Source: Coprinopsis marcescibilis
Taxonomy: Eukaryota > Basidiomycota > Agaricomycetes > Agaricales > Psathyrellaceae
Direction: 5' to 3'
DNA: 64,000 nucleotides
Assembly: GCA_004369085.1 (NCBI GenBank)
Contig: ML210185.1
Span: 146,789 to 210,788 of the forward strand
Position 1 is the first letter of the stretch, and each line of letters opens with the position of its first letter. A program made the position numbers and the translations under genes. The notes below the pieces were generated by a model. The model had not been told where the DNA came from, did no database searches, and saw only the letters and a list, made by a program, of their open reading frames with translations. Below are positions 12,792 to 23,598 of the stretch, piece after piece.

Positions 12792-13277
12792 TCATGTCCT
12801 TTCGGTTGCTTTCTGAAGGTCTTCGATGGGTACTCGCACCAAGCGCTGCCCGACAGAGTCCACATCCGTTTCAGCGCCATCGTCTTGGAGCTGTTGCGCT
12901 GACGATACTGGAAACCTTGTCAGAATGGTTCAAACCGCAGGATGGATACATACGGAACTGCCCCAGTATTTCGAACATAATTGGCCACTGTGCTAGTACT
13001 TCACCGTGTACTGAAAGGTTAATAGTTAGGAGAAGGATATAGATTCAGAATCTCCATTCATTCACGAACTTTGTCCAGCATCGGCCATTACTTCGCAATC
13101 GTCTGCTACTTGCTGGATGCGTTCCAGATATGAGGAACTGGCGCGTTCCAAAGCTGAAACTGCGTCAAATTCCTTCTTCTTCTCTGCAAGCTTCGCAAGA
13201 GCGGCGGCAGTAGATGCAGAAGAGGGCAAGTGGGATGCGCGACCTGCAGCGCTGAATGCGGTTGACTGCCTGTGCAT
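12792..13277 (-). CDS. DAD2: DASH complex subunit Dad2-like (outer kinetochore)
   Basis: Dad2 is a small subunit of the fungal DASH/Dam1 ring that couples kinetochores to spindle microtubules. Three exons (13277-13070, 13010-12954, 12907-12792) total 381 nt and encode 126 residues. The core matches the family: AALAKLAEKKKEFDAVSALE and YLERIQQVADDCEVMADAG, then, across the first splice, HGEVLAQWPIMFEILGQF (family: VLANWHNVLRAI). The last exon encodes LSSAQQLQDDGAETDVDSVG and ends LVRVPIEDLQKATERT. The N-terminus is Ser/Ala-rich. It is tail-to-tail with the channel gene (about 110 bases) and divergent from MED12 with 178 bases between starts. An ACGCGT element lies 49 bases upstream of the start. 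Confidence 0.8.
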
Positions 13278-13325
13278 GGTGGAACGGAGACAACCTCCGA
13301 GCCAAGCGCGTTACATTTATGATTG

Positions 13326-13331
13326 ACGCGT
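13326..13331. promoter_or_regulatory. ACGCGT (MCB-like) element in the DAD2/MED12 promoter
   Basis: ACGCGT is the MluI cell-cycle box bound by MBF in ascomycete fungi. It lies 49 bases upstream of the DAD2 start within the 178-base shared promoter. A cell-cycle role would suit a kinetochore gene, but this is inference from a six-base match. Confidence 0.3.
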
Positions 13332-13455
13332 ACAAGGTCACCGGGATAGCCGGGCCACACCGGACCAGAGCGACCCGTACAGGTCAACTCTCATGCTAGG
13401 CTGCTGAACTTGTGTACCAACCGACATCGAATGAGTGTGCTCGCTGCACCTCGAA

Positions 13456-16400
13456 ATGGGCGACAAGAAAGATGACACGCCAGCAACTTCGGAACTCCAA
13501 CTCTACGAGTCACAGCCTCCAAAATGGCTTCCAACCACCCATGGTGGCGCAGATCTAGGTTTGTCGGCTTTCATGACTGACCCTTGCACCGGTCTAATTG
13601 CTGTCTAAAGGATATCCTGGCTTCTACCCCCCGCGGCCAGGACAGGATGAGGATGTTCTCTCAGCTTCAAGCGTGAAGAATGGCTTCGTATTGCCTCAAC
13701 CAGTCTCAGTAAGCTTGCCCAGCATCTGCCGAGCGACCCCCGTGCTCACAACTACTCATAATCCGACCTGCTCTAGGTAGAGACGTTTAGTGCTCAGTCT
13801 ATGATAAACGAGAAGCTACGGGGTGGGGATACGCTGTTTAAGCTAGAGGATTTGATGAATGAGGTCTTCATTCGACGAGCAGACCACACCCCTCACATAC
13901 CGTGCGTACCCTGGCTCTTTTGACAAGGAGTTGGCTAAATTGTGGCACAAGACCTTCCTCATTTCGAATGCCAACGAGGGTAACCCTCAATGAACCTAAG
14001 CGTCAGGCTTGGTTCGCAGATTTGGCCAATCCTGAAGTTCCTCTTTACAAACTCGGGAAAAGTGTCCCCCATGGCGCAAAGGGCCATGATCTGTTGGATT
14101 TGTTGCAGAGTCATGACGTTGCTATACCGAGAGCAGTCTGGGTCCTTCGGGTATTTGGTGCCAATGAGACGGTGAGCCCCCTTCTTCTCGCAGGCTGTTC
14201 AAGGGGCTGAGAGTATGGCTCTAGGCAGGTCTTCGGAATCGACCCTCCTACAACCCGACTCAATACAGCGTGGAATGGGCGAATGTTGTCACCGGGTACC
14301 TAAAGAAGCAATTATATGAGATTGCATTGCCTAGTGCCCCTAGACCAGGGTTGAACATCAAGCAGACCTTCAAGGGTGTATTGTCAGAGCACGAATCAAG
14401 AGAACGATGGATTTCTCGCTTCGCGTATTCGTAAGTGACATGGTCCCAATACCGTTCTCCGCTCACATCGTCTCAGTCTGAAGCTACTGCGTACATTCTA
14501 TCACGAGGGCCTAGTCGACGGCAAAACCTTCCTTGCCTGGCTTGTCCAGCAGATGGCAGTTTGCAACCTAGCCCAAGCTGGATTTATCACTAGATTGGTG
14601 GATGAGTACCTGGACGATATTCTTGAAATACGACCCCTTGCCCGACCGTTAGCGGAAGCTTGTCTGAGCAAAGTGGCAGAGGTGAGCAAAACAAATCTCA
14701 TTGTTCGCAGTTCCCTTCAGCTCACGACGTCTTCAGATCAAAAACACATCAGCGCAAGATATCCTCGTTCATACCGAACTACTGTTGAAGACCCTGTTAC
14801 AAGTAGGTGTGCTCTTTTGTAATTTGGTCATCATTAATTGTATCGTTATAGCGATTATGCCTGGGAATACCGGATGTGTTTATTGGACCCCGCATTTGGG
14901 TAAATTACTCCGCTCTGGTGGAGAAAACAATGTCGGAAAACCTGTTGGACTTGCCAGTACACTCGAACGACCAGCAACTTCGACAGAACGCAGAACAAAT
15001 TCAAGGTGCACTGATAAACAATATGGTTGACATTCGGAAGCGCAACGAAGCTCTTTCGTTCAGAAATTGTCCTCCGAAAGTATCGGCGAAATTGAGCATT
15101 GCCGTTTCTGGCGTCAAGGTAATCGTACCTCAGTCAGTCTTTGATGTCTTGTACTGACAAAGCTACTGGCTCACAGCTGTTGAACTCTCTTTCTAGTGAC
15201 ACCCCGCTATCAAATGTTGTGTATTTCGACACGGATGCGCCGAGTGATTCGTTCGGAGAAAAGCTCGACATGCTTCTCACCTGGAGCGTAACACCATTAC
15301 AATATGGCAACCACAGACCACTTGCAACAGTTACTCTCATCCAACAGTGGTGCACCAGGGCTTGCGAACGTGCTACCCGACGTGGACACCAACATCCGTA
15401 CGAATTCTTACAAGACCACTTATTTGAGTGGCTTGATACCTCTGATGTCGCAAATGAGCCTGGAAACATTCAAACGGTAGCCTTATTATATGGGAAACTG
15501 GTCAAGCTCGAGTTATTTTCGTATCCCAATTATATACAACGCCTAATCGCCAGAGGTGAAACGGGGTTGGCATCTACAGACGTAGGTTTTATTTCGGGTT
15601 TGACCGGGAATACCCCATTACTGATGTACCTCACAGGCGACACCATCGCGACACAGGAAGTTCCTCAGTTGGATACCCTTATTGAATTCAACGCCGTCTT
15701 TGATATACCAACGAAAAGTAACCCTTTACGGCGCGAGGGTTAGAGAATCACCTGAGGAGCGAACAGAGAAGGAGATTCGTCGAGAGATTCGAGCAATACT
15801 TCCAGAGCTGTTTGGAGGTGCGCTTCACGTTTCTTTTCCTCTTCCAACGATCTGATTTTTCAAGCAGGATCGGCCGCCAAGGGCTGGCCTTCTACAACGG
15901 CTCTGCTGGACGACTGCAAATCTCTTGTAGCCGCCTCTCGATACGAACAAGTTCGGACCTTTCGTCAATGGCTACTCCCTGCATTCCAAAAGGCCGTAGC
16001 TGCGTATGAAGTATCCTTCAGATGTTTGTATTTCTATTGACTCAGCTTGCTTTAGTTCCAACGATCACGCCGTTCTATTGAGAGCGTATAACACTTGTAT
16101 AGAGTTGATGGATTATGCCAAATGCTTCAACTCTATATTGGAGGTGTGTTTGAAGAATTTGGAAGGAGAATAAAAATTTAACGATTCTAGATGGCTTTGT
16201 GCATGTCGAGGCACTCACTCGACGTCGAATCGCTTACCGGTGTTATAGACACATTTCAACGCTTTGCGACGATTTGGACCTGCATGGATGCAACGTCCAA
16301 AATCATGCAAGCGCTGGACATCACATACCAGCGTTGGAAGGGCAAGGGGTTGCAATCCCGGGGCTTGCTATCCCTACTCCTGGAATTTGACAACGGCCAG

Positions 16401-19255
16401 TATCTACCTCAATCATCCCGTGATCAAATCATAGCAGATATGTCTGCATTCATCAACGCAAGTAAATCCGCGCTCTGAAACCGACAAAGATCCCTTACCA
16501 GTTTCATTTCAGGCCTTGCATCCCGTTTCAGAAAACCCAGGCCAAGTTCCTTCCACCTTGCCGGAGGTTCACAGCCTCGCTTTCGATTCGACTCCAGATG
16601 CACCTTCAACCCTGGCGAATAGCTTGTGGATAAAATACCGTACATCTCAAGATTGGGCGGCTAAAGCATGGGAGAACACAATAGCCTCCTTGCAAACACT
16701 TGGTCCGACTATACAGGACAAACAAGAGGGGAGAGTCGTCGGACTTCGTTACGCCAACTTCTTATGGAAAGTGGATCAACACCTTCCAACTGGGCTGGAC
16801 GAATATGTTCTGCGATGGCTTGCCACAGTCGGCACCAGGGATATGCCGCTTTTGCAGCCGGCGACGTGGAGTTTACTCGAATCAATTCTCATTTTCCTCG
16901 TCATACAAGGTTCGTTGAAGACGACGACAATCCTTAGCGGGCTGGTGTATCCGGCGTGGCAACTGGCGGCCTCCACGACTGTAACTGCCGACTCACCGCT
17001 GTTTGCATACCTGCGATCGGCGCATGCACTCTTCCAGCAACTATTGCTCCAGTACTCTGCGAACGATGACGGAGCCTATCCTCGAGACATCTTTGACATC
17101 CAGCGACTACGAACCAGGCGACGTACAGTGTACTACGAGCCACATTTCTCAAAGCTTGTTGATATGATTCCTCTGTTGATATATCTGGATGCCATTGAAA
17201 CGCTTCCTCAGGAGCTGAGAGAGGAAATGTCGTCACTTCGCTGGAAACTCTGTCAGGATCGCAGGTTTCGACAAGGCGCATACAGGAATCTAGATGTCAT
17301 CAGGGCAGCGTTCGAAACATCGCCATACCTCATGAACGCAGACTTCGAGAACCTTCGCAAAGACGCAGTGGCTGGGCTGAGGATGATCCTTTGGGATTCG
17401 GTCGACGGTATGTCCTTGCCGCATCTTCGCTTTTGTCAGGCTAGTCTCATTGTCCACGTAGATGGTGACTTCGACGAGTGGCCCGAAGTTTCCTCAGATT
17501 CTTTGCTGAGTCCCTGGAAACTTGCTGCTACAACCATACAGATGCAGTTCCAAGTTAAGCAATTGGGGCGAGCGCTTGGACAGGAGAATACACATGAGCT
17601 GGCCAACTATAATCTCGACAAACTTATACTGAAGTTGTTTCAGCATACAAAGACGGCGGAGGAGGCCTACTATGTTGGGGAGATGACTAGAGGTGCAGAT
17701 CTAACCGTGGCCATGAAGGTAAGCTCAACAAACGTTGGATATGTTTCAAGGCGTATGCTTATGGAATATCAGTTTATCAAGGCCGGCCTCAACTTCATGA
17801 AGGACATCATATGGGAAGCGCAGACTGAGGAGGAATCATTCACTGGATCACTTAAACGGTTAGGTGAACTCTTGCGAATCTTGATTCATGTCACTGCTCC
17901 ATTCAGAGACCAGCCTACCACCGCGTTTGCTTTGGACTCTTCCCTACAGGAGCAATTTCTTCAGGTACTGCGCTCGCGAATCTCTTTTTTGGAAGGCTCT
18001 ATACTCTCAGTGGCTCAGCAAACTCACACTCAAATCGACAATCTGATGTTACTCGTTCGGCTGCTTCAGTTCATCTTGAACTTCCGGGAACCCAGTTGGT
18101 CTCCGGCAATGAAGGAAACAGGCCGGGAACTCGCTGCTATCTTATATCGCTTAGTAATAGTAGGGCACGTTACTCCTCTTGAGATGGACAGTCGTTAACC
18201 CTCGCCTTTTGCAGCACTTCGGAAGCGGATCACATATCAATGATTGCGTTGTCCCAATACTCATGGATACCCTGTTCTTTATTTACGATGGTGAGCCTTG
18301 TTAATGGCTGTGATTCGCGATCAATGGCCTAACTGTAGGTGCAGAAATGGCCCCAGACCCTAGAGCCCCGTCATACGACCCATTCAAACACTATCCAGAT
18401 GCCACAGCGTCATCTCTATCGCCAGATCTCCCAGCTGAATACAGGCGGCAAATCCTCACTCTCATTACACGTCACCCGACGATATCAACCGTATCTAACC
18501 TCGCAACGGCCTATCGGGATTCACAAGGCGCACTTATACACACCGGACCAGTTGCCAATCGTCCCTGGGAATGGGTGGAGAACCTCGGAGAGCCGACACT
18601 CGACTTCAAAGAGGAGGACGAAGGAAGGACCAGATTCAGGAACAAGGACTCAGTCAAAAACTCTGGCTCCCTTCCACTCGAGCTGTTCGGGGCACGCTTG
18701 ACCAGTGATAGCATCGTCAATAACCTGTCCGAATCGCACGCGATGGACAACAATCTGCGTATCTTTGAGGATGGGCTATCCTCGGAGAGCATGTTTGCCC
18801 GGGATTGGAGAGAGTCGCGTTGCTCGGTCAACCGCGATGACATTGGCGACCTGCTCCGCGCAAAGTTCGAAGGTAGCCAAGGCGTGCATTCCATGAATAC
18901 TGATATCATGAAGCTGGAATATACGTCAAGGGGATCTCCGGCGTCGTCTGGGTCTGTTTCGCGGTCCTCTGCCCGCCTGTCGGGCTCATCCAGGAGACAA
19001 AGTCCTAGCCAGGCTTCGCGGATGTCCACTTCAACCATGAGCGATAGTATGGATGTCGATGCAATCGCCTCTGCCATGAATAAAGGAGGCATATCGAAGC
19101 GGAAAGTCGACGAAGAGGACGAGTTTGAAATGGACAGTGGGTCGATGGGGGTGTCTCCGACAACCAACAAGCGAACCAGGGCGGGAAAAGCCCCTGCAGG
19201 CAAATCTATGAAGCCACCAGCAGCGAAAACAAGGGCAAGTGCCAGAAAGCGCTGA
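13456..19255 (+). CDS. MED12: Mediator complex subunit 12 (CDK8 kinase module, Srb8)
   Basis: MED12 activates the CDK8-cyclin C module that docks on and represses or tunes Mediator in the nucleus. The ATG at 13456 begins MGDKKDDTPATSELQLYESQ. Diagnostic MED12 sequence follows: YPGFYPPRPGQDEDVL, SFRMPTRVTLNEPKRQAWF, SVPHGAKGHDLLDLLQSHDV, WVLRVFGANETAGLRNRPSY and NPTQYSVEWANVVTGYLKKQ. The LCEWAV-type domain is at 15230-15440 (TWSVTPLQYGNHRPLATVTL). A long exon from about 16514 to 18165 encodes the helical middle. The C-terminus is disordered, Ser-rich and basic (SPASSGSVSRSS; KAPAGKSMKPPAAK) and stops at 19253-19255. About 20 introns; roughly 1,500 residues. The join near 18166-18234 is the least certain. 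No polyglutamine tract is seen, unlike animal MED12. Confidence 0.92.
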
Positions 19256-19535
19256 TCCTTCTCACCCTTGGACCAATAGATTTATGAGTTGTTTGCCTAA
19301 TTAGGGTGCAATCAATGTATGTACAATAGTCGATAAATAAAATGTAATTATTTGGGACATTGCGATTATTCAAGCTTGCTTCAAGCTTCAAGTAGTATGT
19401 ATCCGTAGGGTGCAAACTACAATACAAAAAGCAGACAATCCGTCTGCTGAAAAGACATTCAAAGAGAAAGAAGTGAAGGTGATATTAATATCCTCATGGA
19501 ATAGCCAAGTATAGAAAACGAAACTCGGAAGGCGT

Positions 19536-20616
19536 CTAGTGCTTTGATGGAAAATATCCATCCCACGGTCCCCCCGCTCTGGGGCGTTGTGGAGTTGAAG
19601 GAATGGTTTCCTTCTTGACTGAGGCAACCATCCGCGAGAGCGACTTCATCGCAAAGTTCTCGATAGGCTTCGAAGTGACTGGTGCCCGGCACTCTGGACA
19701 CTCATATTTCGGCGTGGGCTGAGCAGGTATGAATTGACGGATCCCTTCAAGCATACGGGGATTCTGAAGCACTCGTGGGTCTTGTAGGTATGCCAAAAGT
19801 TGATCCACGACTGGGTTATTGGCATCATAACGCGGATGTGCGTTGATGAAGTTCCTGAACGTCGTATCGAACCAGTCTGTCAGGCATTTCTGACAGAACG
19901 TATGTCCACAGCCAGGCAATCTAAGCAGAAATCGAGTGATAAGTCAGAAATAAATACACCTTGATAGTTTTGAGCCACTCACATATAGGGGACAAACATG
20001 GTGTTTGAACAGACATTGCAAGAAATGATATCGTCCAGATCAGAATCGCTCTGTATGTATGCGGTTAGGAATGCAAACATATTAGATGGCAAGGCATATA
20101 CCAAGGCAATTTTGTCTGTATCGAGTCCACTCTGTATTTCCAGTGACCGAATTTTTTGCTTGTTGAGCTCAAGTTGATATTGTAAAGTCTCAGCCTCCTG
20201 CAGATACTGGTCCCTGTCCTGTTAGATGACGTTAAGGTTACATAACAATTGAGAAGGTGCAGAGTGCTTACGGTTTTCAGTCTTTGAACTTCTTTTCTGA
20301 GGGACGCGATGTTTGAGGCGTTCTGTTGTGGCACCAGTGGGGGTCGGACAGATGGTTGGCCTTCATCGTCCGACGATATCTCGATGACCTCTCTGCCAGC
20401 TGGTGCAGGGGTCGGTTTCGATTTTCCTTTCGCCATCCTTGTCTTTGAAGCTCGGTTCAAAGCCACGTCGTTCAAAGGACTCGGAGAAGGCCTGCTGGAT
20501 TCAGCAAGGTTGGCATACTCGGGCATACTGCGAGTCTTGATTTTGCTCAAACTGGTTCCGGACGATGCAGAGTGCTGGGGCTTTAAGGAGCCCGCTGAGC
20601 GACGAGTAGCGGGCAT
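19536..20616 (-). CDS. RING-type zinc-finger protein, probable E3 ubiquitin ligase
   Basis: The start at 20616 opens MPATRRSAGSLKPQHSASSG. A disordered N-terminus contains EVIEISSDDEG, which resembles a SUMO-interacting motif (hydrophobic core VIEI followed by acids). A predicted coiled coil follows (SLRKEVQRLK, then QYQLELNKQKIRSLEIQ). The RING reads ISCNVCSNTMF...LPGCGHTFCQKC and, much later, YECPECRAPV. The eight ligands are therefore C-x2-C-x12-C-x-H-x2-C-x2-C-x61-C-x2-C. The 61-residue gap before the last pair is longer than the usual 4-48. Four short exons, stop 19536. Substrates are unknown; the SIM-like motif makes a SUMO-targeted role conceivable but unproven. It is tail-to-tail with MED12 (280 bases). 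Confidence 0.72.
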
Positions 20617-20876
20617 TACAGAGAGCAGTGGATGCGAGTGTTGTCAGCGCGCGACAGGACGGTGGAAGTAAGAGGTTGGTTCAATATTAGTGGAATCCTC
20701 CTTTGGGAAACCGGCGCGTCAAAAGCGAAACGGTCACATGTTGCACCCAGTCCTTGATCAAAGCAACCGCAATGCGCAGGACGACGTCCTCCCATTCATT
20801 TATTTTATTACGACTAGTGCTACTGCTACAACGCAATGCTAAAAGGTTTCTCTCGCCGTGTCCCTTTTTTTGTCTC

Positions 20877-21910
20877 TCAGACCGTTTCCGGAAGCTGCTC
20901 GATTGATTCCCGAATAACTCGGAATGTCTCTGCCTTGTCGTAGAGACGACGGTGGCAGGTAATGTTTGGGCATACTGCTTGCCAGCATGCTGCTGCCTCT
21001 GGCCATTCGGACAGGCCGGGGAGGATAGTATCACCTAGAGGCCGTTCCTCCATCTCAAAAATGATCCTGTACTTGAGTTCCCGCCATGTCTGATACTCTA
21101 TCCTCCCTTGGCATTGGATGCAGATAGCTGGCCCTCCAGAGACGAAAGGAGAGTCGTTAAGACGCTTCTTTAGACTAAAGAAAGGCGTAAGCAGTGTACT
21201 TGTGGGTTTAAATGGGCTAAGAACCATACCATTCTCTTCGCGTGTGATGGAGGGCAAATATGTCCAAGAGCGCAGATGCTGACAGCCGCTCCAAGGTTGC
21301 GCGGTGACCGGGATCATGCAGGTTGCACGATAATGACCGCGCTGAGAACAGTTTTGCTTCCTTCTCCCAGTCGTAGCGCGTGCATATCGCGTACATTTGG
21401 AGAGGATTGTCTGCGAGTGGAGCGGTGGTTACTGCCAAGCGTATAATCGACATTGGACCTGGCATCTCGTACGTCTCTGCGGCGTGGAGAACTGCTTCCA
21501 CTGAAGAGCTCTCCAACGGTAACAGTGGCTTTCCGGAGACCATGCGCAGGAGATGCTCCAGCACATCAGCACGGTCGTTGAGATATACAACTTCAGAAGG
21601 TTTGGGCACATCGCTGAAAGAGAGTAAGAGTATCAGCAAATCGCCCCTATCTGTCGTTTATTAGCTCCACTACTCGCCTTGAAAGCCTGAACATGCTCCG
21701 AAAGAATCCAGAGGTGGTTTTCAATGTGTACGAGTGAGTTCGAAACATCATTGTACAGTCTTTGGATGCAAGAACCACGTCGCCATCTTGGTCTGAAAAA
21801 TCTGGATGAAAGTTGAACTTTTGGCTGGGTGTCGAGGGCCCTGCGGAACTGGGACCACCTCGAGAGGTCGCGTCGCTGGTCGAAGAGATTGAATATTGTG
21901 TAGACTGCAT
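20877..21910 (-). CDS. BTB/POZ domain protein
   Basis: A BTB domain occupies the N-terminal half: FSDQDGDVVLASKDCTMMFR, HSYTLKTTSGFFRSMFRL, then, across an intron, DVPKPSEVVYLNDRADVLEH and LHAAETYEMPGPMSII. These match fungal BTB proteins that bind other BTB partners or Cullin-3. The start at 21910 gives a Ser/Thr-rich lead (MQSTQYSISSTSDATSRGG). The C-terminal part, after a join near 21225/21176, is helical and carries cysteines (ICIQCQGRIEYQTWRELKYR; CWQAVCPNITCHRRLYDKA), perhaps a degenerate metal site, and ends IEQLPETV. Such proteins are expanded in Agaricomycetes and have no assigned role. It is co-directional with the RING gene (260 bases). Confidence 0.75.
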
Positions 21911-22251
21911 AGCTTAGGACGCGTTAACGTTTTGTTCGTCGAAATAAATAAAATGAGTGGGAGGTGTAAACCACGATTGTCTCGATCGGTCTGAGAGCAA
22001 TTTGGCGTGGACGAGTGGAGAGAGGCAGTTCCACTCCGTCCAATTCGAACGTCCACAACATCGTGCCATTTGATCTAAACCTGTCTGTATAATTCCTGAA
22101 AGTTACCTACAATGTCGGGGGTATATGACGTTGGATGAGTAACCTCGACGCTGTAAACGGTGGTCAACGTCAGGATGATGGGGCGTCGGACGGGACTTCT
22201 TGCAACTGTCAGCCTCTTCTAGGCTCCCGCCTTACAAAAAGCTTCGGACAA
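21911..22251. promoter_or_regulatory. Divergent promoter region BTB gene / YCII-like gene 1
   Basis: These 341 bases separate two outward-facing starts. The in-frame open stretch 22135-22251 upstream of the chosen YCII start has an alternative ATG at 22135 but no family similarity, so I treat it as 5' untranslated. No clear TATA box. Confidence 0.45.
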
Positions 22252-22849
22252 ATGTTCCGTGCTCTTGCTTCCTCACTTCGAGTCAGGCCACACACCCAGC
22301 TCAGGCAAATACGAAAAATGTCGGCTGCAACTCCAGTTCTCCACAAGTTCTTCGTGTACACTCCTGATAAATCCGAAGATGGAACATTCGAGAGGCGTCT
22401 TGGGGTCCGACCGCAACATCTTGAAGTGGCCCATGAAAGGAATCTAGCTGGCATAGTCAGTAAGTGCCACCTCATGTATGCCTCATGCCTGTGACATGGT
22501 ATGCTCATGCTCTGTTTTCAGAGCTAGGGGGTGCTGTTCTTACCCCAGAGTCGATCGCATCTCCATCGGCCCAGAGAAAGATGATTGGTTCGGTTTTCAT
22601 CTTCGAGGCGGAATCATTGGAGGAGTGAGTTATAACAAAGTCTCTGTGGACCTTTTCAATTCCCAATTGACATTGTTAATCACAGTGTGAAGAAGATGAT
22701 TGAAGGGGATGTATATTACACCTCTGGGGTTGTAAGCATACTCCGTCCTTATTCTCTCTGGGACAACCAGTCTAATTCTTTTTACCGTGCAGTGGGACCC
22801 CGAGAAGATTGTTATCCTACCCTTCGTTAACGCGACACCCTTGCCTTAG
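22252..22849 (+). CDS. YCII-like dimeric alpha/beta-barrel protein, copy 1 (possibly mitochondrial)
   Basis: Four exons (22252-22459, 22522-22624, 22686-22731, 22793-22849) total 414 nt, 137 residues. The body is a YCII-related ferredoxin-like fold: HKFFVYTPDKSEDGTFERRL, VRPQHLEVAHERNLAGIVK, GGAVLTPESIASPS, GSVFIFEAESLEEDVKKMIE and GDVYYTSGVWDPEKIVILPF. The conserved HLE/HLA histidine and the GDVYYTSGVW strand are typical. The start at 22252 is preferred over the ATG at 22318 because it adds MFRALASSLRVRPHTQLRQ, an Arg-rich, acid-free stretch that could be a mitochondrial presequence; this is inference. Function of fungal YCII proteins is poorly defined. The next gene is a paralogue. Confidence 0.8.
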
Positions 22850-22944
22850 AGTGGATAGGTTGAAATGCTTATGCTTGACATGTCCGCAATTCGCAATCTC
22901 GATTCGCTTTCTTCGAAGCATTGAGGTCCACAGTTGGTCTGTAC

Positions 22945-23050
22945 CTCACGGTCCGGTCCTGTTAGTTGACGGGGGTTCTTCTGACTCCCAAGGCCCGCAC
23001 TCATCCGTCGGAAGAAGGATTGAGGACATTCAATTCACTCGAAGAAGGCA
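22945..23050 (+). pseudogene. Probable decayed fragment of a YCII-like exon
   Basis: Between the two YCII genes a stretch aligns by eye with exon 2 of copy 1. Its translation contains TGVLLTPKARTHPSEEG followed by FNSLEEG, compared with GGAVLTPESIASPS and FEAESLEED in copy 1. It lacks the first-exon motif and the YYTSGVW strand, and no intact gene can be assembled. It probably marks a third copy or an incomplete duplication, but it could also be 5' untranslated sequence of copy 2 with chance similarity. Confidence 0.3.
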
Positions 23051-23082
23051 CCCTCTTGCACTCTCTTGCAACTGCACACATC

Positions 23083-23598
23083 ATGACAGACACCCCAGTT
23101 TCACAGCCTACCACCCTGCGATCCTTTTTCGTTTACGCCCCAGACGGGAAGGAGGAAGGAGCGTTGGAACTCAGGTACTCGGTTCGGCCGCAACACCTTG
23201 CTGGGATCCAGCCCCTGATAGATTCCAAAACCATACGTGAGCAACAAATCGAGATGTCTTCTATGTGTACCCAACCAACGACACACCCTTTGTCCTCGGT
23301 GTCCAGGGTTTGGCGGCATTCTACTGGACGACAAGAACCAGCCAACGGAAGCAGACCCGCGTCTGAGAATAATTGGATCTACGATGGTCATTCAAGCGGA
23401 ATCTATCGAGAAAGCTAAGGAGTTGATTGAATCGGATATCTATTACAAGACCGGCGTTGTGAGTTTTACGTCTATTCACCCTTCCGAGTAACCCTTGAAA
23501 CACTGGCGCTGACTCACTCCTCTTGAATTGAATGCCAGTGGGATCGGGAGCGTGTTGTCATAGTTCCTTTCATTCCAGCAACCCCTTTTCCCAATTAA
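23083..23598 (+). CDS. YCII-like dimeric alpha/beta-barrel protein, copy 2
   Basis: Three exons (23083-23236, 23307-23458, 23539-23598) total 366 nt, 121 residues. It is the tandem paralogue of the gene at 22252: RSFFVYAPDGKEEGALELRY, VRPQHLAGIQPLIDSKTIR, GGILLDDKNQPTEADPRLR, GSTMVIQAESIEKAKELIES and DIYYKTGVWDRERVVIVPF. The first intron (phase 1) and the last intron (phase 0, just before the conserved Trp) are at the same places as in copy 1, but the middle intron of copy 1 is absent. There is no basic N-terminal extension (MTDTPVSQPTTLRS), so this copy is probably cytosolic. It ends IPATPFPN. Confidence 0.8.

Noticed and set aside
18511..19203. 230-codon minus-strand frame opposite MED12
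   Set aside because: Antisense shadow of the MED12 C-terminal exon.
22135..22251. Longer N-terminus for YCII copy 1 from the ATG at 22135
   Set aside because: The added residues (MSNLDAVNGGQRQDDG...) match nothing, and would bury the presequence-like start at 22252.
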